Source: Fimivicinus intestinavium
GTDB taxonomy: Bacteria; Bacillota; Clostridia; Oscillospirales; Acutalibacteraceae
DNA length: 64,000 nt
NCBI GenBank assembly: GCA_018715765.1
Contig: DVKY01000011.1
Location: 53,885 to 117,884, forward strand
Direction: 5' to 3'
In this document: one piece after another, positions 41,164 to 49,216 of the stretch
How positions within the stretch are numbered: the first letter of the stretch is position 1
Layout of the letters: every line of letters begins with the position of its first letter
The notes under the pieces: model-generated
What the model was told of the DNA's origin: nothing
Seen by the model: only the letters and a program-made list of their open reading frames with translations
The model's database searches: none
Program-made: the position numbers and the translations under genes

Positions 41164-41694
41164 ATGAGCACTTTTATATTAAGAAAATGGGAAGAAGCGG
41201 ATGCAAACGATCTTGCGGCGGCGGCGAACAATGCTCAAATTGCAGCGAACCTGAGAAACAGCTTCCCACACCCTTATTCACGAAAAGATGCGGAGCAATA
41301 TATCAGCATCTGCCTTGCCAACGGAGAGCAGCGGCAGTTGGCGCGTGCCATTGTTGTGGACGGCAAGGCCTCCGGCGGAATCACCATTGATGTGCAAAGC
41401 GATGTGTATGAAAAATCCGCTGAGCTGGGCTATTGGCTCGCCGAATCCTGTTGGGGGAAGGGTATCATGACACAGGCCGTCCGGCAAATCTGCCGGGAGG
41501 CTTTTGAGCGGTTTGAGATTGTGCGTATTTTTGCCGAACCCTTCAGCTATAATATGGGCTCCAGAAGAGTGTTGGAGAAGGCCGGCTTTACTTGTGAGGG
41601 AACCATGCGAAACGGTGTGTTTAAAAACAATACAGTTTATTCCTACTGTATGTATTCTCTGCTTCGGGAAGAAGCGCAGGGTGAGAGCCGTTAA
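41164..41694 (+). CDS. GNAT family N-acetyltransferase (RimJ/RimL-like)
   Basis: 176 residues. FILRKWEEADANDLAAAANN at the start, ELGYWLAESCWGKGIMTQAVRQI with the acetyl-CoA loop (WGKGIMT), and NMGSRRVLEKAGFTCEG at the end match the RimJ/RimL-type GNAT fold. It transfers an acetyl group to an N-terminus, amino acid or antibiotic; which one is not readable. GGAGGGG lies 6 bases before the ATG. Ends before the promoter of the ZIP transporter gene. Confidence 0.88.
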   Translation: MSTFILRKWEEADANDLAAAANNAQIAANLRNSFPHPYSRKDAEQYISICLANGEQRQLARAIVVDGKASGGITIDVQSDVYEKSAELGYWLAESCWGKGIMTQAVRQICREAFERFEIVRIFAEPFSYNMGSRRVLEKAGFTCEGTMRNGVFKNNTVYSYCMYSLLREEAQGESR

Positions 41695-41789
41695 AGCCTG
41701 TATAGGAAAGCCCCCAAAAATTCTGATCGTCAAAATATGTGCAGATCTCTCCGGGGGATATCCAGCCGCCAAAATCCAACCTGGTTTTC

Positions 41790-41818
41790 TTGACAGGGTC
41801 TCTGCTGGATGCTATGAT
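41790..41818 (+). promoter_or_regulatory. promoter of ZIP transporter gene
   Basis: TTGACA, 17-base spacer, TATGAT. Confidence 0.8.
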
Positions 41819-41821
41819 GTA

Positions 41822-41839
41822 AGTTAGATACGACTAACT
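41822..41839. promoter_or_regulatory. AGTTAG-n6-CTAACT palindrome, metalloregulator operator candidate
   Basis: Inverted repeat with 6-bp arms and a 6-base spacer, from 4 bases after the -10 hexamer to 3 bases before the ribosome binding site (AGGAGG, 41843-41849). Arms of GTTAG/CTAAC resemble DtxR/MntR-type metal boxes, which would fit control of a metal transporter. Confidence 0.5.
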
Positions 41840-41856
41840 AATAGGAGGCGTTTTCC

Positions 41857-42657
41857 ATAGAAGATGTTTTACGCGCCTTTGCCCTGACGCTTCTGGCAGG
41901 CCTCAGCACAGGCATTGGCAGTTGTATCGCTTTCCTGGCCAAGCACACGAATAAAAAGTTTTTGTCGGTGAGCCTGGGCTTTTCAGCAGGCGTCATGATC
42001 TATGTCTCCATGCGGGAGATCCTGTTCAAGGCACAGGAGTCGCTGGTCGCAGAATTGGGGAAAGCCCCGGGCAGCTGGGCAACCGTGATCGCTTTTTTCG
42101 GCGGGATGCTGGTCATCGCGCTGATCGATAAGCTGCTGCCCTCTGAGAAGAACCCGCATGAAGTCAAATCGGTGGAAATGGAGCGGGAGGATGCGCCCCG
42201 GCCTGCCAAGCTGATGCGTATGGGGCTGTTTACGGCGCTGGCGGTTGCCATTCATAACTTCCCGGAGGGGCTGGCGACCTTTGTTTCAGCGTTGCAGGAT
42301 CCGAGCATTGCAATCCCCATCGTGGCCGCGATTGCCATTCACAATATTCCGGAGGGGATCGCCGTTTCTGTGCCGGTTTATCAGGCCACAGGCTCCAAAC
42401 GCAAGGCCTTCCGTTACTCCTTTCTTTCCGGTCTGGCTGAGCCGGTGGGAGCGCTCATCGGTTGGCTGGTGCTTATGCCGGTGATGAGCGATCTGGTGCT
42501 GGGCGTCATTTTTGCCGGCGTGGCGGGCATCATGGTTTTTATTTCGTTTGATGAGCTGCTGCCCGCCGCACGGGAGTATGGCGAGCATCATCTATCGCTC
42601 TACGGCCTGATTTCAGGGATGGCGGTCATGGCGCTCAGCCTGCTGCTTTTCTTATGA
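41857..42657 (+). CDS. zupT: ZIP family metal transporter (ZupT-like), apparent ATA start
   Basis: 266 residues, eight hydrophobic segments. Diagnostic motifs are HNFPEGLATF and HNIPEGIAVS, the two HNxPEG metal-binding helices of ZIP transporters, and a cytoplasmic loop rich in charged residues. It should import Zn2+ or other divalent cations. A stop TAG lies just upstream; AGGAGG is 8 bases from the ATA at 41857, and IEDVLRAFALTLLAGLSTGIG forms the expected first helix, so the gene almost certainly begins at that ATA. The first conventional start (TTG, 41962) would delete helix one. Behind its own promoter. Confidence 0.85.
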   Translation: MEDVLRAFALTLLAGLSTGIGSCIAFLAKHTNKKFLSVSLGFSAGVMIYVSMREILFKAQESLVAELGKAPGSWATVIAFFGGMLVIALIDKLLPSEKNPHEVKSVEMEREDAPRPAKLMRMGLFTALAVAIHNFPEGLATFVSALQDPSIAIPIVAAIAIHNIPEGIAVSVPVYQATGSKRKAFRYSFLSGLAEPVGALIGWLVLMPVMSDLVLGVIFAGVAGIMVFISFDELLPAAREYGEHHLSLYGLISGMAVMALSLLLFL

Positions 42658-42675
42658 GGGAAGGCGAAAACACAC

Positions 42676-42704
42676 TTGACCGGATTTTGAAAACCGTGTA
42701 TAAA
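42676..42704 (+). promoter_or_regulatory. promoter of lactate dehydrogenase gene
   Basis: TTGACC, 17-base spacer, TATAAA; about 70 bases before the ATG. Confidence 0.7.
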
Positions 42705-42772
42705 TAAAGGCAGGGGCGGAAATACAAATCTTAAGACAACGTTCCGTCCGATAGAAAGAAAGGCATGTGATC

Positions 42773-43729
42773 ATGATGAACTCAGAGAATAGAAAGGTTG
42801 TGCTCATCGGCACCGGTATGGTAGGGATGAGCTATGCCTATGCACTGCTCAATCAGAATGCCTGCGACGAATTGGTGCTGATTGATGTGGACCGCAGGCG
42901 TGCGGAAGGCGAGGCAATGGATTTAAATCACGGCTTGGCCTTTTCCGGCTCCAATATGAAAATTTACGCTGGGAGCTATGAGGATTGCGGCGATGCGGAT
43001 ATCGTAACCATCTGCGCAGGCGTTGCGCAGAAGCCGGGGGAATCCCGGTTGGATCTGCTTCAACGGAACACGGCCGTTTTTAAATCCATTATTGACCCGG
43101 TTACGGAATCCGGCTTTAACGGCATCTTCCTGGTTGCGACTAACCCTGTGGATATCATGACGCGGATCACCGCCGTACTCTCCGGCTTTAACCCGCGCCG
43201 CGTGCTGGGCACAGGCACGGCGTTGGACACTGCCCGTCTGCGGTATCTGCTCGGCGAATATTTCCATGTGGATCCGCGTAACATGCACGCCTATGTGATG
43301 GGCGAGCATGGCGACAGCGAATTTGTGCCGTGGTCCCAGGCAATGCTGGCCACAAAGCCGATCCTCTCCATCTGCGAGGAATCCAACGGCCGCTATTGCT
43401 GCGAGGAGATGGAGAAGATCACAGAGGAGGTACGCGGCGCGGCGCAGAAGATCATCGAGGCCAAGCGGGCTACCTATTACGGCATCGGGATGGCGCTTGT
43501 CCGCATTACGCGCGCCATTTTCGGCAATGAAAACAGCGTGCTGACCGTGTCCGCCATGATGCGCGGGGAGTATGGTGAAACAGGCGTGTTTGTGGGCGCT
43601 CCCTGCATCGTTAACCGCAACGGTGTCCAGCGGATTTTACAGCTCAGCCTCAACGAAGAGGAAGCGGCCAAGTTTAAGGCCTCCTGCGAAACGTTACGCA
43701 CGCATTTTGACGAGCTGGGGCTGCAATAA
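42773..43729 (+). CDS. ldh: L-lactate dehydrogenase
   Basis: 318 residues. N-terminal NAD fold (VVLIGTGMVGMSYAYAL, LIDVDRRRAEGEAMDL), TNPVDIMTRI, and the catalytic His in YVMGEHGDSEFVPWSQ. The GTGTALDTARLRYLLGEY segment and RRVLGTGT are typical of L-LDH rather than malate dehydrogenase. It reduces pyruvate to lactate with NADH in the cytoplasm during fermentation. ATG at 42773 is 9 bases after AGAAAGG; a second ATG follows one codon later. Ends in a good terminator before the aldo/keto reductase gene. Confidence 0.93.
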   Translation: MMNSENRKVVLIGTGMVGMSYAYALLNQNACDELVLIDVDRRRAEGEAMDLNHGLAFSGSNMKIYAGSYEDCGDADIVTICAGVAQKPGESRLDLLQRNTAVFKSIIDPVTESGFNGIFLVATNPVDIMTRITAVLSGFNPRRVLGTGTALDTARLRYLLGEYFHVDPRNMHAYVMGEHGDSEFVPWSQAMLATKPILSICEESNGRYCCEEMEKITEEVRGAAQKIIEAKRATYYGIGMALVRITRAIFGNENSVLTVSAMMRGEYGETGVFVGAPCIVNRNGVQRILQLSLNEEEAAKFKASCETLRTHFDELGLQ

Positions 43730-43738
43730 AATAGCGGG

Positions 43739-43770
43739 AGCGGGGCTGTTGCCAGCCCCGCTCTATTTCA
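43739..43770 (+). terminator. terminator after ldh
   Basis: AGCGGGGCTG TTGC CAGCCCCGCT followed by CTATTTC. Confidence 0.8.
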
Positions 43771-43795
43771 GTAAAAAGCAAAAGGGAGGATGCAA

Positions 43796-44974
43796 ATGCA
43801 ATATCGGATAGACCCGAAAACGGGCAACCGCCTCTCAGCGCTCGGCTTTGGCTGCATGAGACTGCCGGGGAAACGAGGCGCCTTTGATCAGCAGCAGAGC
43901 ACGGCGTTGATCCACAGTGCAATCGAGCGGGGCGTCAATTATTTTGATACGGCCTATCTGTACGCAGGCAATGAGGAGACGCTTGGGCAGGCCTTGAAAG
44001 GCGGCTGGCGGGAAAAAATTTACATAGCCGATAAAATGCCGCCGCCGCTATGCCGGAGCACAGCGGATTTTGACAAGCTGCTGCAAAAAATGCTTGCCCG
44101 GCTCGGCACGGACTATATCGACTATTTTCTCCTGCACATGCTGACGGATACCGCTTCCTGGCAACGGCTACAGCGCCTTGGGGTCGAGACATGGCTCCAG
44201 CGGCAGAAGGCTGCAGGGCATATCCGCAGCGTGGGCTTTTCCTATCACGGGGGCCGGGAGGAATTTCCAAGGCTGTTGGACGCCTTTGACTGGGATTTTT
44301 GCCAGATTCAATATAATTATATCGACGAGCACAATCAGGCGGGCCGCAGCGGCCTGCAAAAGGCCCATGAGAAGGGGCTGCCTGTAATCATTATGGAGCC
44401 GCTTCTGGGCGGGCGGCTGGCCGAGAACCTGCCGGAGGCAGTTTCCCGAGTGTTTCAGGCGGCAGACTCCTCCGCCACCCCGGCGGAGTGGGGACTGCGG
44501 TGGATTTGGGATCAACCGGAGGCGACGGTTGTGCTCAGCGGGATGAACACGCCGGGGCAGCTTTTAGAAAACCTCTCTATTGCGGAAACCGCTCTCCCCC
44601 ACTCGCTCAGCGAAGAAAAGCGCCGTGTGTATCAGGCTGCGTCCCAGGCGTTCCGCTCTGTTTTTAAAATTCCCTGCACGGCCTGCGGCTATTGCATGCC
44701 ATGCCCGCACGGTGTGGATATCCCCTCCTGCTTTGCCTCATACAATGCCTCCGCCATCCGGAAAAAGACGGGCAGGGGGCAATATATAAACACCACTGCC
44801 GGCTTCCGGCCGGAGCATCATTTTGCCAGCCTCTGCGTGGAATGCGGCGCCTGTGAAAAACGCTGCCCGCAGAAGATTCCGATCCGGACGGAGCTGAAAA
44901 AAGTGGCCGGTGCGTTTGAACCGTTCTGGTTCCGGCCGGCAATGGCGGTGGCAAGAGCGCTTGCCAGGCGGTAG
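43796..44974 (+). CDS. aldo/keto reductase with C-terminal [4Fe-4S] domain
   Basis: 392 residues. N-terminal TIM barrel of the aldo/keto reductase family (NRLSALGFGCMRLP, NYFDTAYLYAGNEETLG, YIDYFLLHM, VGFSYHGG) and a C-terminal ferredoxin-like domain with CTACGYCMPCPHGVDI and CVECGACEKRCP. This is the COG1453 type common in Clostridia. It should reduce a carbonyl with NAD(P)H; the Fe-S part may exchange electrons with another partner. Substrate unknown. ATG 7 bases after AAGGGAGG; an ATG two codons earlier is within the spacing limit. No promoter seen; probably read from upstream past the ldh terminator or from a weak promoter. Confidence 0.92.
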   Translation: MQYRIDPKTGNRLSALGFGCMRLPGKRGAFDQQQSTALIHSAIERGVNYFDTAYLYAGNEETLGQALKGGWREKIYIADKMPPPLCRSTADFDKLLQKMLARLGTDYIDYFLLHMLTDTASWQRLQRLGVETWLQRQKAAGHIRSVGFSYHGGREEFPRLLDAFDWDFCQIQYNYIDEHNQAGRSGLQKAHEKGLPVIIMEPLLGGRLAENLPEAVSRVFQAADSSATPAEWGLRWIWDQPEATVVLSGMNTPGQLLENLSIAETALPHSLSEEKRRVYQAASQAFRSVFKIPCTACGYCMPCPHGVDIPSCFASYNASAIRKKTGRGQYINTTAGFRPEHHFASLCVECGACEKRCPQKIPIRTELKKVAGAFEPFWFRPAMAVARALARR

Positions 44975-45157
44975 AGAAAGAACATTAGATACGGGATGCA
45001 AACGCCAAAAGCCATTTCGTCCTGATTGCAACCGCATGGCATATCTGTGGGAGTACTCAGTGCTCCCCGATAAAATTATCATTTTGCGGAGCATCGGAAT
45101 GTGGGCCTTTTCCGCTGAAGCGGGATCAGCTGAGCAAGCGCTCCATGGGCATCAAAA

Positions 45158-45190
45158 AGCAGCCGGGAAATCAATTCCGGCTGCTTTTTT
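45158..45190. terminator. bidirectional terminator in gap before tRNA
   Basis: AGCAGCCGG / CCGGCTGCT stem with TTTTTT on the plus side and TTTTTGATG on the minus side. It lies 185 bases after the aldo/keto reductase stop. The rest of this 330-base gap holds only another hairpin near 45271-45300. Confidence 0.75.
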
Positions 45191-45270
45191 CCCACTCTCT
45201 AAAAGCCTTATTAGGCTGGACATTTCCCGTTGCATTGACGGTTTAAAATGCTTCTCTTCCAAATTTTTAC

Positions 45271-45300
45271 GCCCGGCAGCTTTTTGTATGGCTGCCGGGC
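45271..45300 (-). terminator. hairpin downstream of tRNA-Arg
   Basis: GCCCGGCAGC / GCTGCCGGGC, 10-bp stem, only 5 bases after the tRNA CCA end in minus-strand reading. It is followed by GTAAAAATTT, so the T run is weak. Confidence 0.5.
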
Positions 45301-45304
45301 GTTC

Positions 45305-45379
45305 TGGCACCCCCAGTAGGAATCGAACCTACAACTAGCCCTTAGGAGGGGCTTGTTATATCCATTTAACTATGGAGGC
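45305..45379 (-). tRNA. tRNA-Arg (anticodon CCT)
   Basis: 75 bases, minus strand, with encoded CCA. Acceptor stem GCCTCCA pairs with TGGGGGT (two GU pairs); anticodon stem-loop AGCCC CTCCTAA GGGCT gives anticodon CCT, reading AGG; T loop GTTCGATTC. The D-loop (AGTTAAATGGATA) is usual. Own promoter upstream. It is far from the ICE edges and is not used as an insertion site here. Confidence 0.93.
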
Positions 45380-45399
45380 ATGTGTTGGGTAACGATAAA

Positions 45400-45428
45400 A
45401 TGATAGCAAAAAAACAGACGGATGTCAA
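45400..45428 (-). promoter_or_regulatory. promoter of tRNA-Arg gene
   Basis: Minus-strand TTGACA, 17-base spacer, TATCAT, ending about 20 bases before the tRNA 5' end. The rest of the 304-base gap to the lipoprotein gene holds only that gene's terminator. Confidence 0.8.
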
Positions 45429-45633
45429 TGCACAATGCAAAATCGGAGTTCAGGTGAGGACTTACGGTTGTAAAATTTTAGATAAAATTGGAATCTGATT
45501 TTCAGATCTTCATAAAAGGTTTATAGCGACTCTCCTGTTCTTTGCTGCGGATATGGCGTACTTTTACAATTTTTCTTTTCAGATTTTCCATGTTTTCCTA
45601 TCTTCATAACAGAGGAAGGGATGTACTTACGGC

Positions 45634-45668
45634 AAAAAAAATACCGGCCCCGAGTAAATCGGGGCCGG
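45634..45668 (-). terminator. terminator of lipoprotein gene
   Basis: Minus-strand CCGGCCCCGA / TCGGGGCCGG stem with TATTTTTTTT after it. Confidence 0.85.
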
Positions 45669-45683
45669 CTCCGTATGCCAAGC

Positions 45684-46616
45684 TTATGCAGAATAATTCA
45701 CGGTGCCGTGGCCTTTAATGTTGGCTTCGTCCAAAGTGACAATCAAATACTTGGCATCAGCATTAACTGACTCGCTGAAAGAATACTGCACCTTAGAGAT
45801 CTTACCGGTCGATTTGCTGACGGTCGCTACGATTACACCCTTAGAAAGCACAACAGAACCGCCTTTAATCTCAGCCTCTCCAGGAATGCCAAATACGTCT
45901 AACATGTTTGCCACTACCGTTATTGCTTCCGCTTTGTCGATAAAGTAGCTGTATCCTCCATCGCCATGCTTTGCACTGTTGACATCAAGCGTTTTGTTCT
46001 TCAGGTTAATGGTAAAGATATAGTTATTGCCGCTCTCCTTGCAGGTTGCGCTGCTAACATCAGAAGCGTTCAGCGTATACAGCTTTTTATCAGAAATCTG
46101 CGTTGCTTTACCATTATTGCTGAAGGAATTTTTGATGTTCTGATCCGACGCAAGATTCAGGTCAATCTTATCACCAACGACTGGCAAAGAAAAACCGATA
46201 TCCTTATAAATACGGCCACCATCCAGCGTACGGTTCATCGAAGCGGATTTCATCGTAACAATGCCAGCGTTATAGGCCTTCACGATCTCAGCAACGCCAG
46301 AGGGTGCTTTGTTGGCAGCGGCACCGCCGCCCCCATTCCCTGCGGGAGCCTTCGTGCCCGGCTCGTCAGCAGTCTGGGAATCCTGTTCGCTTACCGGAGC
46401 CGTATCACTCGGGTCTTCCGCAGCGCTCGGGTCGGTGTTGCTCGGGTCAGTGTTGCTCTCATCCGGCACAGCAGCATCGGTGTCGCTCTCGCCCACAACT
46501 GCGTTGGAAGGACCAGTGCTTTCCTCTTCTGCGGGATCTCCGCCGCAGGCAGCCAGGGAGAAAACGAGCGCCAACGCCATCATGAGGGCAAGAAGTTTGG
46601 TCAGGTTCTTTTTCAT
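45684..46616 (-). CDS. lipoprotein of unknown function
   Basis: 310 residues. Lipoprotein signal peptide (KKNLTKLLALMMALALVFSLAAC) with lipobox LAAC, then about 75 residues of Asp/Ser/Thr/Pro-rich linker, Gly-rich hinge, and a C-terminal beta-rich domain of about 200 residues (TATCKESGNNYIFTINLKNKTLDV...). No motif recognised, but the domain pattern is repetitive and hints at a surface stalk or binding module. AAAGGGG lies 9 bases before the ATG. Monocistronic, with promoter and terminator. Confidence 0.75.
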   Translation of the reverse strand: MKKNLTKLLALMMALALVFSLAACGGDPAEEESTGPSNAVVGESDTDAAVPDESNTDPSNTDPSAAEDPSDTAPVSEQDSQTADEPGTKAPAGNGGGGAAANKAPSGVAEIVKAYNAGIVTMKSASMNRTLDGGRIYKDIGFSLPVVGDKIDLNLASDQNIKNSFSNNGKATQISDKKLYTLNASDVSSATCKESGNNYIFTINLKNKTLDVNSAKHGDGGYSYFIDKAEAITVVANMLDVFGIPGEAEIKGGSVVLSKGVIVATVSKSTGKISKVQYSFSESVNADAKYLIVTLDEANIKGHGTVNYSA

Positions 46617-46728
46617 TATAAATATGCCCCTTTCTTAATTTTGCACAAACAGACCGAGACGCATCCATTTGACTATGTAGCTACCCGCTCTGTTTGCGCC
46701 GCCGCAAGGCACGGCATTTCTGGTTATT

Positions 46729-46757
46729 ACTTTACAGCAAACGCGCCAAAAAGTCAA
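46729..46757 (-). promoter_or_regulatory. promoter of lipoprotein gene
   Basis: Minus-strand TTGACT, 17-base spacer, TAAAGT, about 110 bases before the start codon. Confidence 0.6.
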
Positions 46758-46825
46758 TGGAAAATGCTACTTTTTTGAATGAGTATTCATTTCCTCATTT
46801 GGAAAATCGCAGCAATATCTGCCAG

Positions 46826-48187
46826 TTACCCGACGATAATCTTTCCTTCCGGCAAAATTTCCCCGCCTTTGCCCTCACCGCGGATTGCGAGCGCCAGCGC
46901 GGCGGAAACCGGACCAATTCGCCCGACAAACATTGTGAGGATGGTTGCGATTTTGGAAGCTGCGCCAAATTGAAGCGTAACGCCCGCCGTCATGCCCACC
47001 GTGCCGAAGGCGGAGGCAGCTTCAAAAATTCCATCCACACCCGACAGTTCCGGCAGGGTAACTAAGATCACCGCAGCGTTCATTACCACGGCGGCCATGC
47101 CGAGGGACGCAATGGCCATGGATTTATAGACCGTCTGTTTCGCCACACGACGCCCAAGGATGACGGTATCCTCCCGGCCACGAATGACGGAAACCACTGT
47201 CATCGCCAGGACGAGGAAGGTTGTTACCTTAATTCCGCCGGCACAGGAGCCGCTCCCCGCCCCGATAATCATCAGAAAAATCATTACAACCTTGGAGAAG
47301 TCATGCAGCTTGCTCAGATCCAGGCTGGCGAAGCCCGCCGTACGGGCCGATACGGATTGGAAGAGCGCCGCGTTGATCTTTTCGGATAACGGCATAGGGC
47401 CAAGCGTTTCCGGATTGTTGTACTCCACGATGAAAAAAAGCAAAAAACCGGAGAGGATCAGCACCGCCGTCATGATCAGCATGGTTTTTGTATGCAGCAT
47501 GAGGTGGCGGTGCCGCCGCCAAGCCAGTAAATCCTGAAACACCATAAAGCCGATGCCGCCCAGAACGATTAAGGCCATAACTGTGTAAAGCACAATCACG
47601 TCGCCGTTATAGTGGATCAGCGAACCGAAAGGCGTTTCATTGCCGAGGATATCAAACCCCGCGTTGCAATACGCAGAAACAGAGGTGAAGATGGAAACCC
47701 AGATCCCGTGCATTCCATATTTCGGCACAAAGCGGGTGGCCAGCAGCACCGCCCCGAGAGATTCGATAATCAGCGTTGTAGCGATGATGATGCGCAGCAG
47801 CGATTTGATGTTGTGCAGGGAGCTCGCATTCGTGTTTTCCTGCGCCAGCCGCAGTGTGCGCAGGCCAAGCTTTTTCCGCAGGGTAAACATAAAAAAATTT
47901 GTCAATGTCAGGATGCCGATGCCCCCTACTTCAATCAGCAGCAGCAGCACAACCTGGCCGAAGAAAGTAAATTGTGTGTATGGGTCCACAAGCGTCAGCC
48001 CCGTCACGCAGGTGGCGGAGGTTGCCGTAAATAGCGCCGTCAACGGGTGCAGCATCCGCCCGTCCCGAGAGGCTGCCGGGAGCATCAGTAGCAGCGTGCC
48101 CACGAGGATGACGCCTAAAAAGCTCGCGGCAATGATGCGCGCCGGGGAAAAAGGGCGCACCTGCCGGCGTTCTCTGTCACGTTTCAA
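46826..48187 (-). CDS. TrkH/KtrB-type potassium uptake protein
   Basis: 453 residues, polytopic, with four pore loops recognisable by TATSATCVTGLTLVD, SVSAYCNAGFDI, SVSARTAGFASLD and ASAFGTVGMTAG; the Gly in each filter is present. It should form the membrane K+ channel subunit of a Trk/Ktr system. The regulatory TrkA/KtrA subunit is not in the window. Start chosen at a TTG (LKRDRERRQVRP), 7 bases after GGAAGGTG; the ATG nine codons earlier has no ribosome binding site. A small hairpin lies just upstream. Confidence 0.9.
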   Translation of the reverse strand: MKRDRERRQVRPFSPARIIAASFLGVILVGTLLLMLPAASRDGRMLHPLTALFTATSATCVTGLTLVDPYTQFTFFGQVVLLLLIEVGGIGILTLTNFFMFTLRKKLGLRTLRLAQENTNASSLHNIKSLLRIIIATTLIIESLGAVLLATRFVPKYGMHGIWVSIFTSVSAYCNAGFDILGNETPFGSLIHYNGDVIVLYTVMALIVLGGIGFMVFQDLLAWRRHRHLMLHTKTMLIMTAVLILSGFLLFFIVEYNNPETLGPMPLSEKINAALFQSVSARTAGFASLDLSKLHDFSKVVMIFLMIIGAGSGSCAGGIKVTTFLVLAMTVVSVIRGREDTVILGRRVAKQTVYKSMAIASLGMAAVVMNAAVILVTLPELSGVDGIFEAASAFGTVGMTAGVTLQFGAASKIATILTMFVGRIGPVSAALALAIRGEGKGGEILPEGKIIVG

Positions 48188-48212
48188 AACAAAACACCTT
48201 CCTACCCAAGTC

Positions 48213-48237
48213 AAAAAGAGCCGCTTTATGACGGCTC
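48213..48237 (-). terminator. leader hairpin upstream of trkH-like gene
   Basis: Minus-strand GAGCCG (8-base loop) CGGCTC stem followed by TTTTTG, about 25 bases before the TTG start. Could be an attenuator; the upstream 250 bases show no ydaO-type (c-di-AMP) riboswitch that I can recognise. Confidence 0.5.
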
Positions 48238-48404
48238 AAAAACTATCCTAAATCCTAATACACAACGAAAAAAAAAACAAGGGGGTCCTCCACTTTTCTT
48301 TCTATTTTGCTTGCTTCTACTGATAGTATGCGATTTTTAACAAAAGTCCGTTCTTCACAAGAGGCTTTTTCTATTTTATCAAGTGAAAACCTCTGCTGCG
48401 CGGC

Positions 48405-48433
48405 TTGCGGAAAAAGATGGATTTGAGTATAAT
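48405..48433 (+). promoter_or_regulatory. promoter of Fe-S scaffold / GGGtGRT operon
   Basis: TTGCGG, 17-base spacer, TATAAT, 70 bases before the ATG. About 315 bases between the divergent trkH and this gene hold this promoter and the trkH leader hairpin. Confidence 0.7.
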
Positions 48434-48502
48434 AAACCTTAGTCCTGTTCCAAACGCGGAACTGATCCCAATGGATGTGAACATCGAAAGGAGTCACGGA
48501 TT

Positions 48503-49195
48503 ATGAACTATTCCCACGAAGTGGAAAAAATGTGCACAGTCGCTAAAGGCCCGCATCATGGCCCCGCGCCCATCCCGGAAGAAGGGAAATGGGTAAAAGC
48601 CTATGAGATCAAGGATATCTCCGGCCTGACGCACGGTGTGGGCTGGTGTGCGCCGCAGCAGGGCGCCTGCAAGCTGACCCTCAATGTGAAGGATGGTATT
48701 GTGCAGGAGGCGCTGGTGGAGACGCTTGGATGCTCCGGTATGACGCACTCGGCCGCCATGGCCGCAGAGATCCTGCCCGGCAAGACGCTGCTTGAGTGCC
48801 TGAACACTGACCTTGTGTGCGACGCGATCAATGTTGCCATGCGCGAGCTGTTCCAGCAGATTGTATACGGCCGCAGCCAGACCGCGTTCTCTGAAAACGG
48901 CCTTCCCATCGGCGCAGGGCTGGAGGATCTCGGCAAGGGCCTTCGCTCCCAGGTCGGCACGATGTACTCTACCGGCCTGAAGGGCGTGCGCTATATGGAG
49001 ATGGCGGAGGGCTATGTCATCAAAATGGCGCTGGATGAGAATAACGAGGTGATCGGGTATCAGTTTGTCAAGGTTGGTAAAATGCTTGAGGATATCCGTC
49101 ACGGTGTGGACCCCAAAGAGGCCTATGAGAAAAACATCGGCACCTATGGCCGCTTTGCCGAGGCCGTGAAGTACATCGACCCGCGTGAGGAATAA
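48503..49195 (+). CDS. iron-sulfur cluster scaffold-like protein (NifU/IscU N-domain-like)
   Basis: 230 residues. Cys residues in HGVGWCAPQQGACKL and VETLGCSGMTHSAA, and the region QEALVETLGCSG, resemble the IscU/NifU-N fold, which builds Fe-S clusters. The rest (YMEMAEGYVIKMALDENNEVIGYQFVKVG) is extra to classical IscU. The family typically pairs with the GGGtGRT protein gene, as here, 21 bases downstream. AAAGGAG lies 9 bases before the ATG. Function in cluster assembly is inferred from fold; no classic isc genes are adjacent. Confidence 0.8.
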   Translation: MNYSHEVEKMCTVAKGPHHGPAPIPEEGKWVKAYEIKDISGLTHGVGWCAPQQGACKLTLNVKDGIVQEALVETLGCSGMTHSAAMAAEILPGKTLLECLNTDLVCDAINVAMRELFQQIVYGRSQTAFSENGLPIGAGLEDLGKGLRSQVGTMYSTGLKGVRYMEMAEGYVIKMALDENNEVIGYQFVKVGKMLEDIRHGVDPKEAYEKNIGTYGRFAEAVKYIDPREE

Positions 49196-49216
49196 GTCGT
49201 AAGGAGGACTGGAAGA

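Noticed and set aside
45305..45379. tRNA-Arg as ICE attachment site
   Set aside because: It is 5 kb from the end of the conjugation module, and no duplicate of its 3' end was seen near 8 kb.
48241..48500. c-di-AMP (ydaO) riboswitch upstream of trkH
   Set aside because: Only one small hairpin is present; the conserved ydaO core could not be found by eye.
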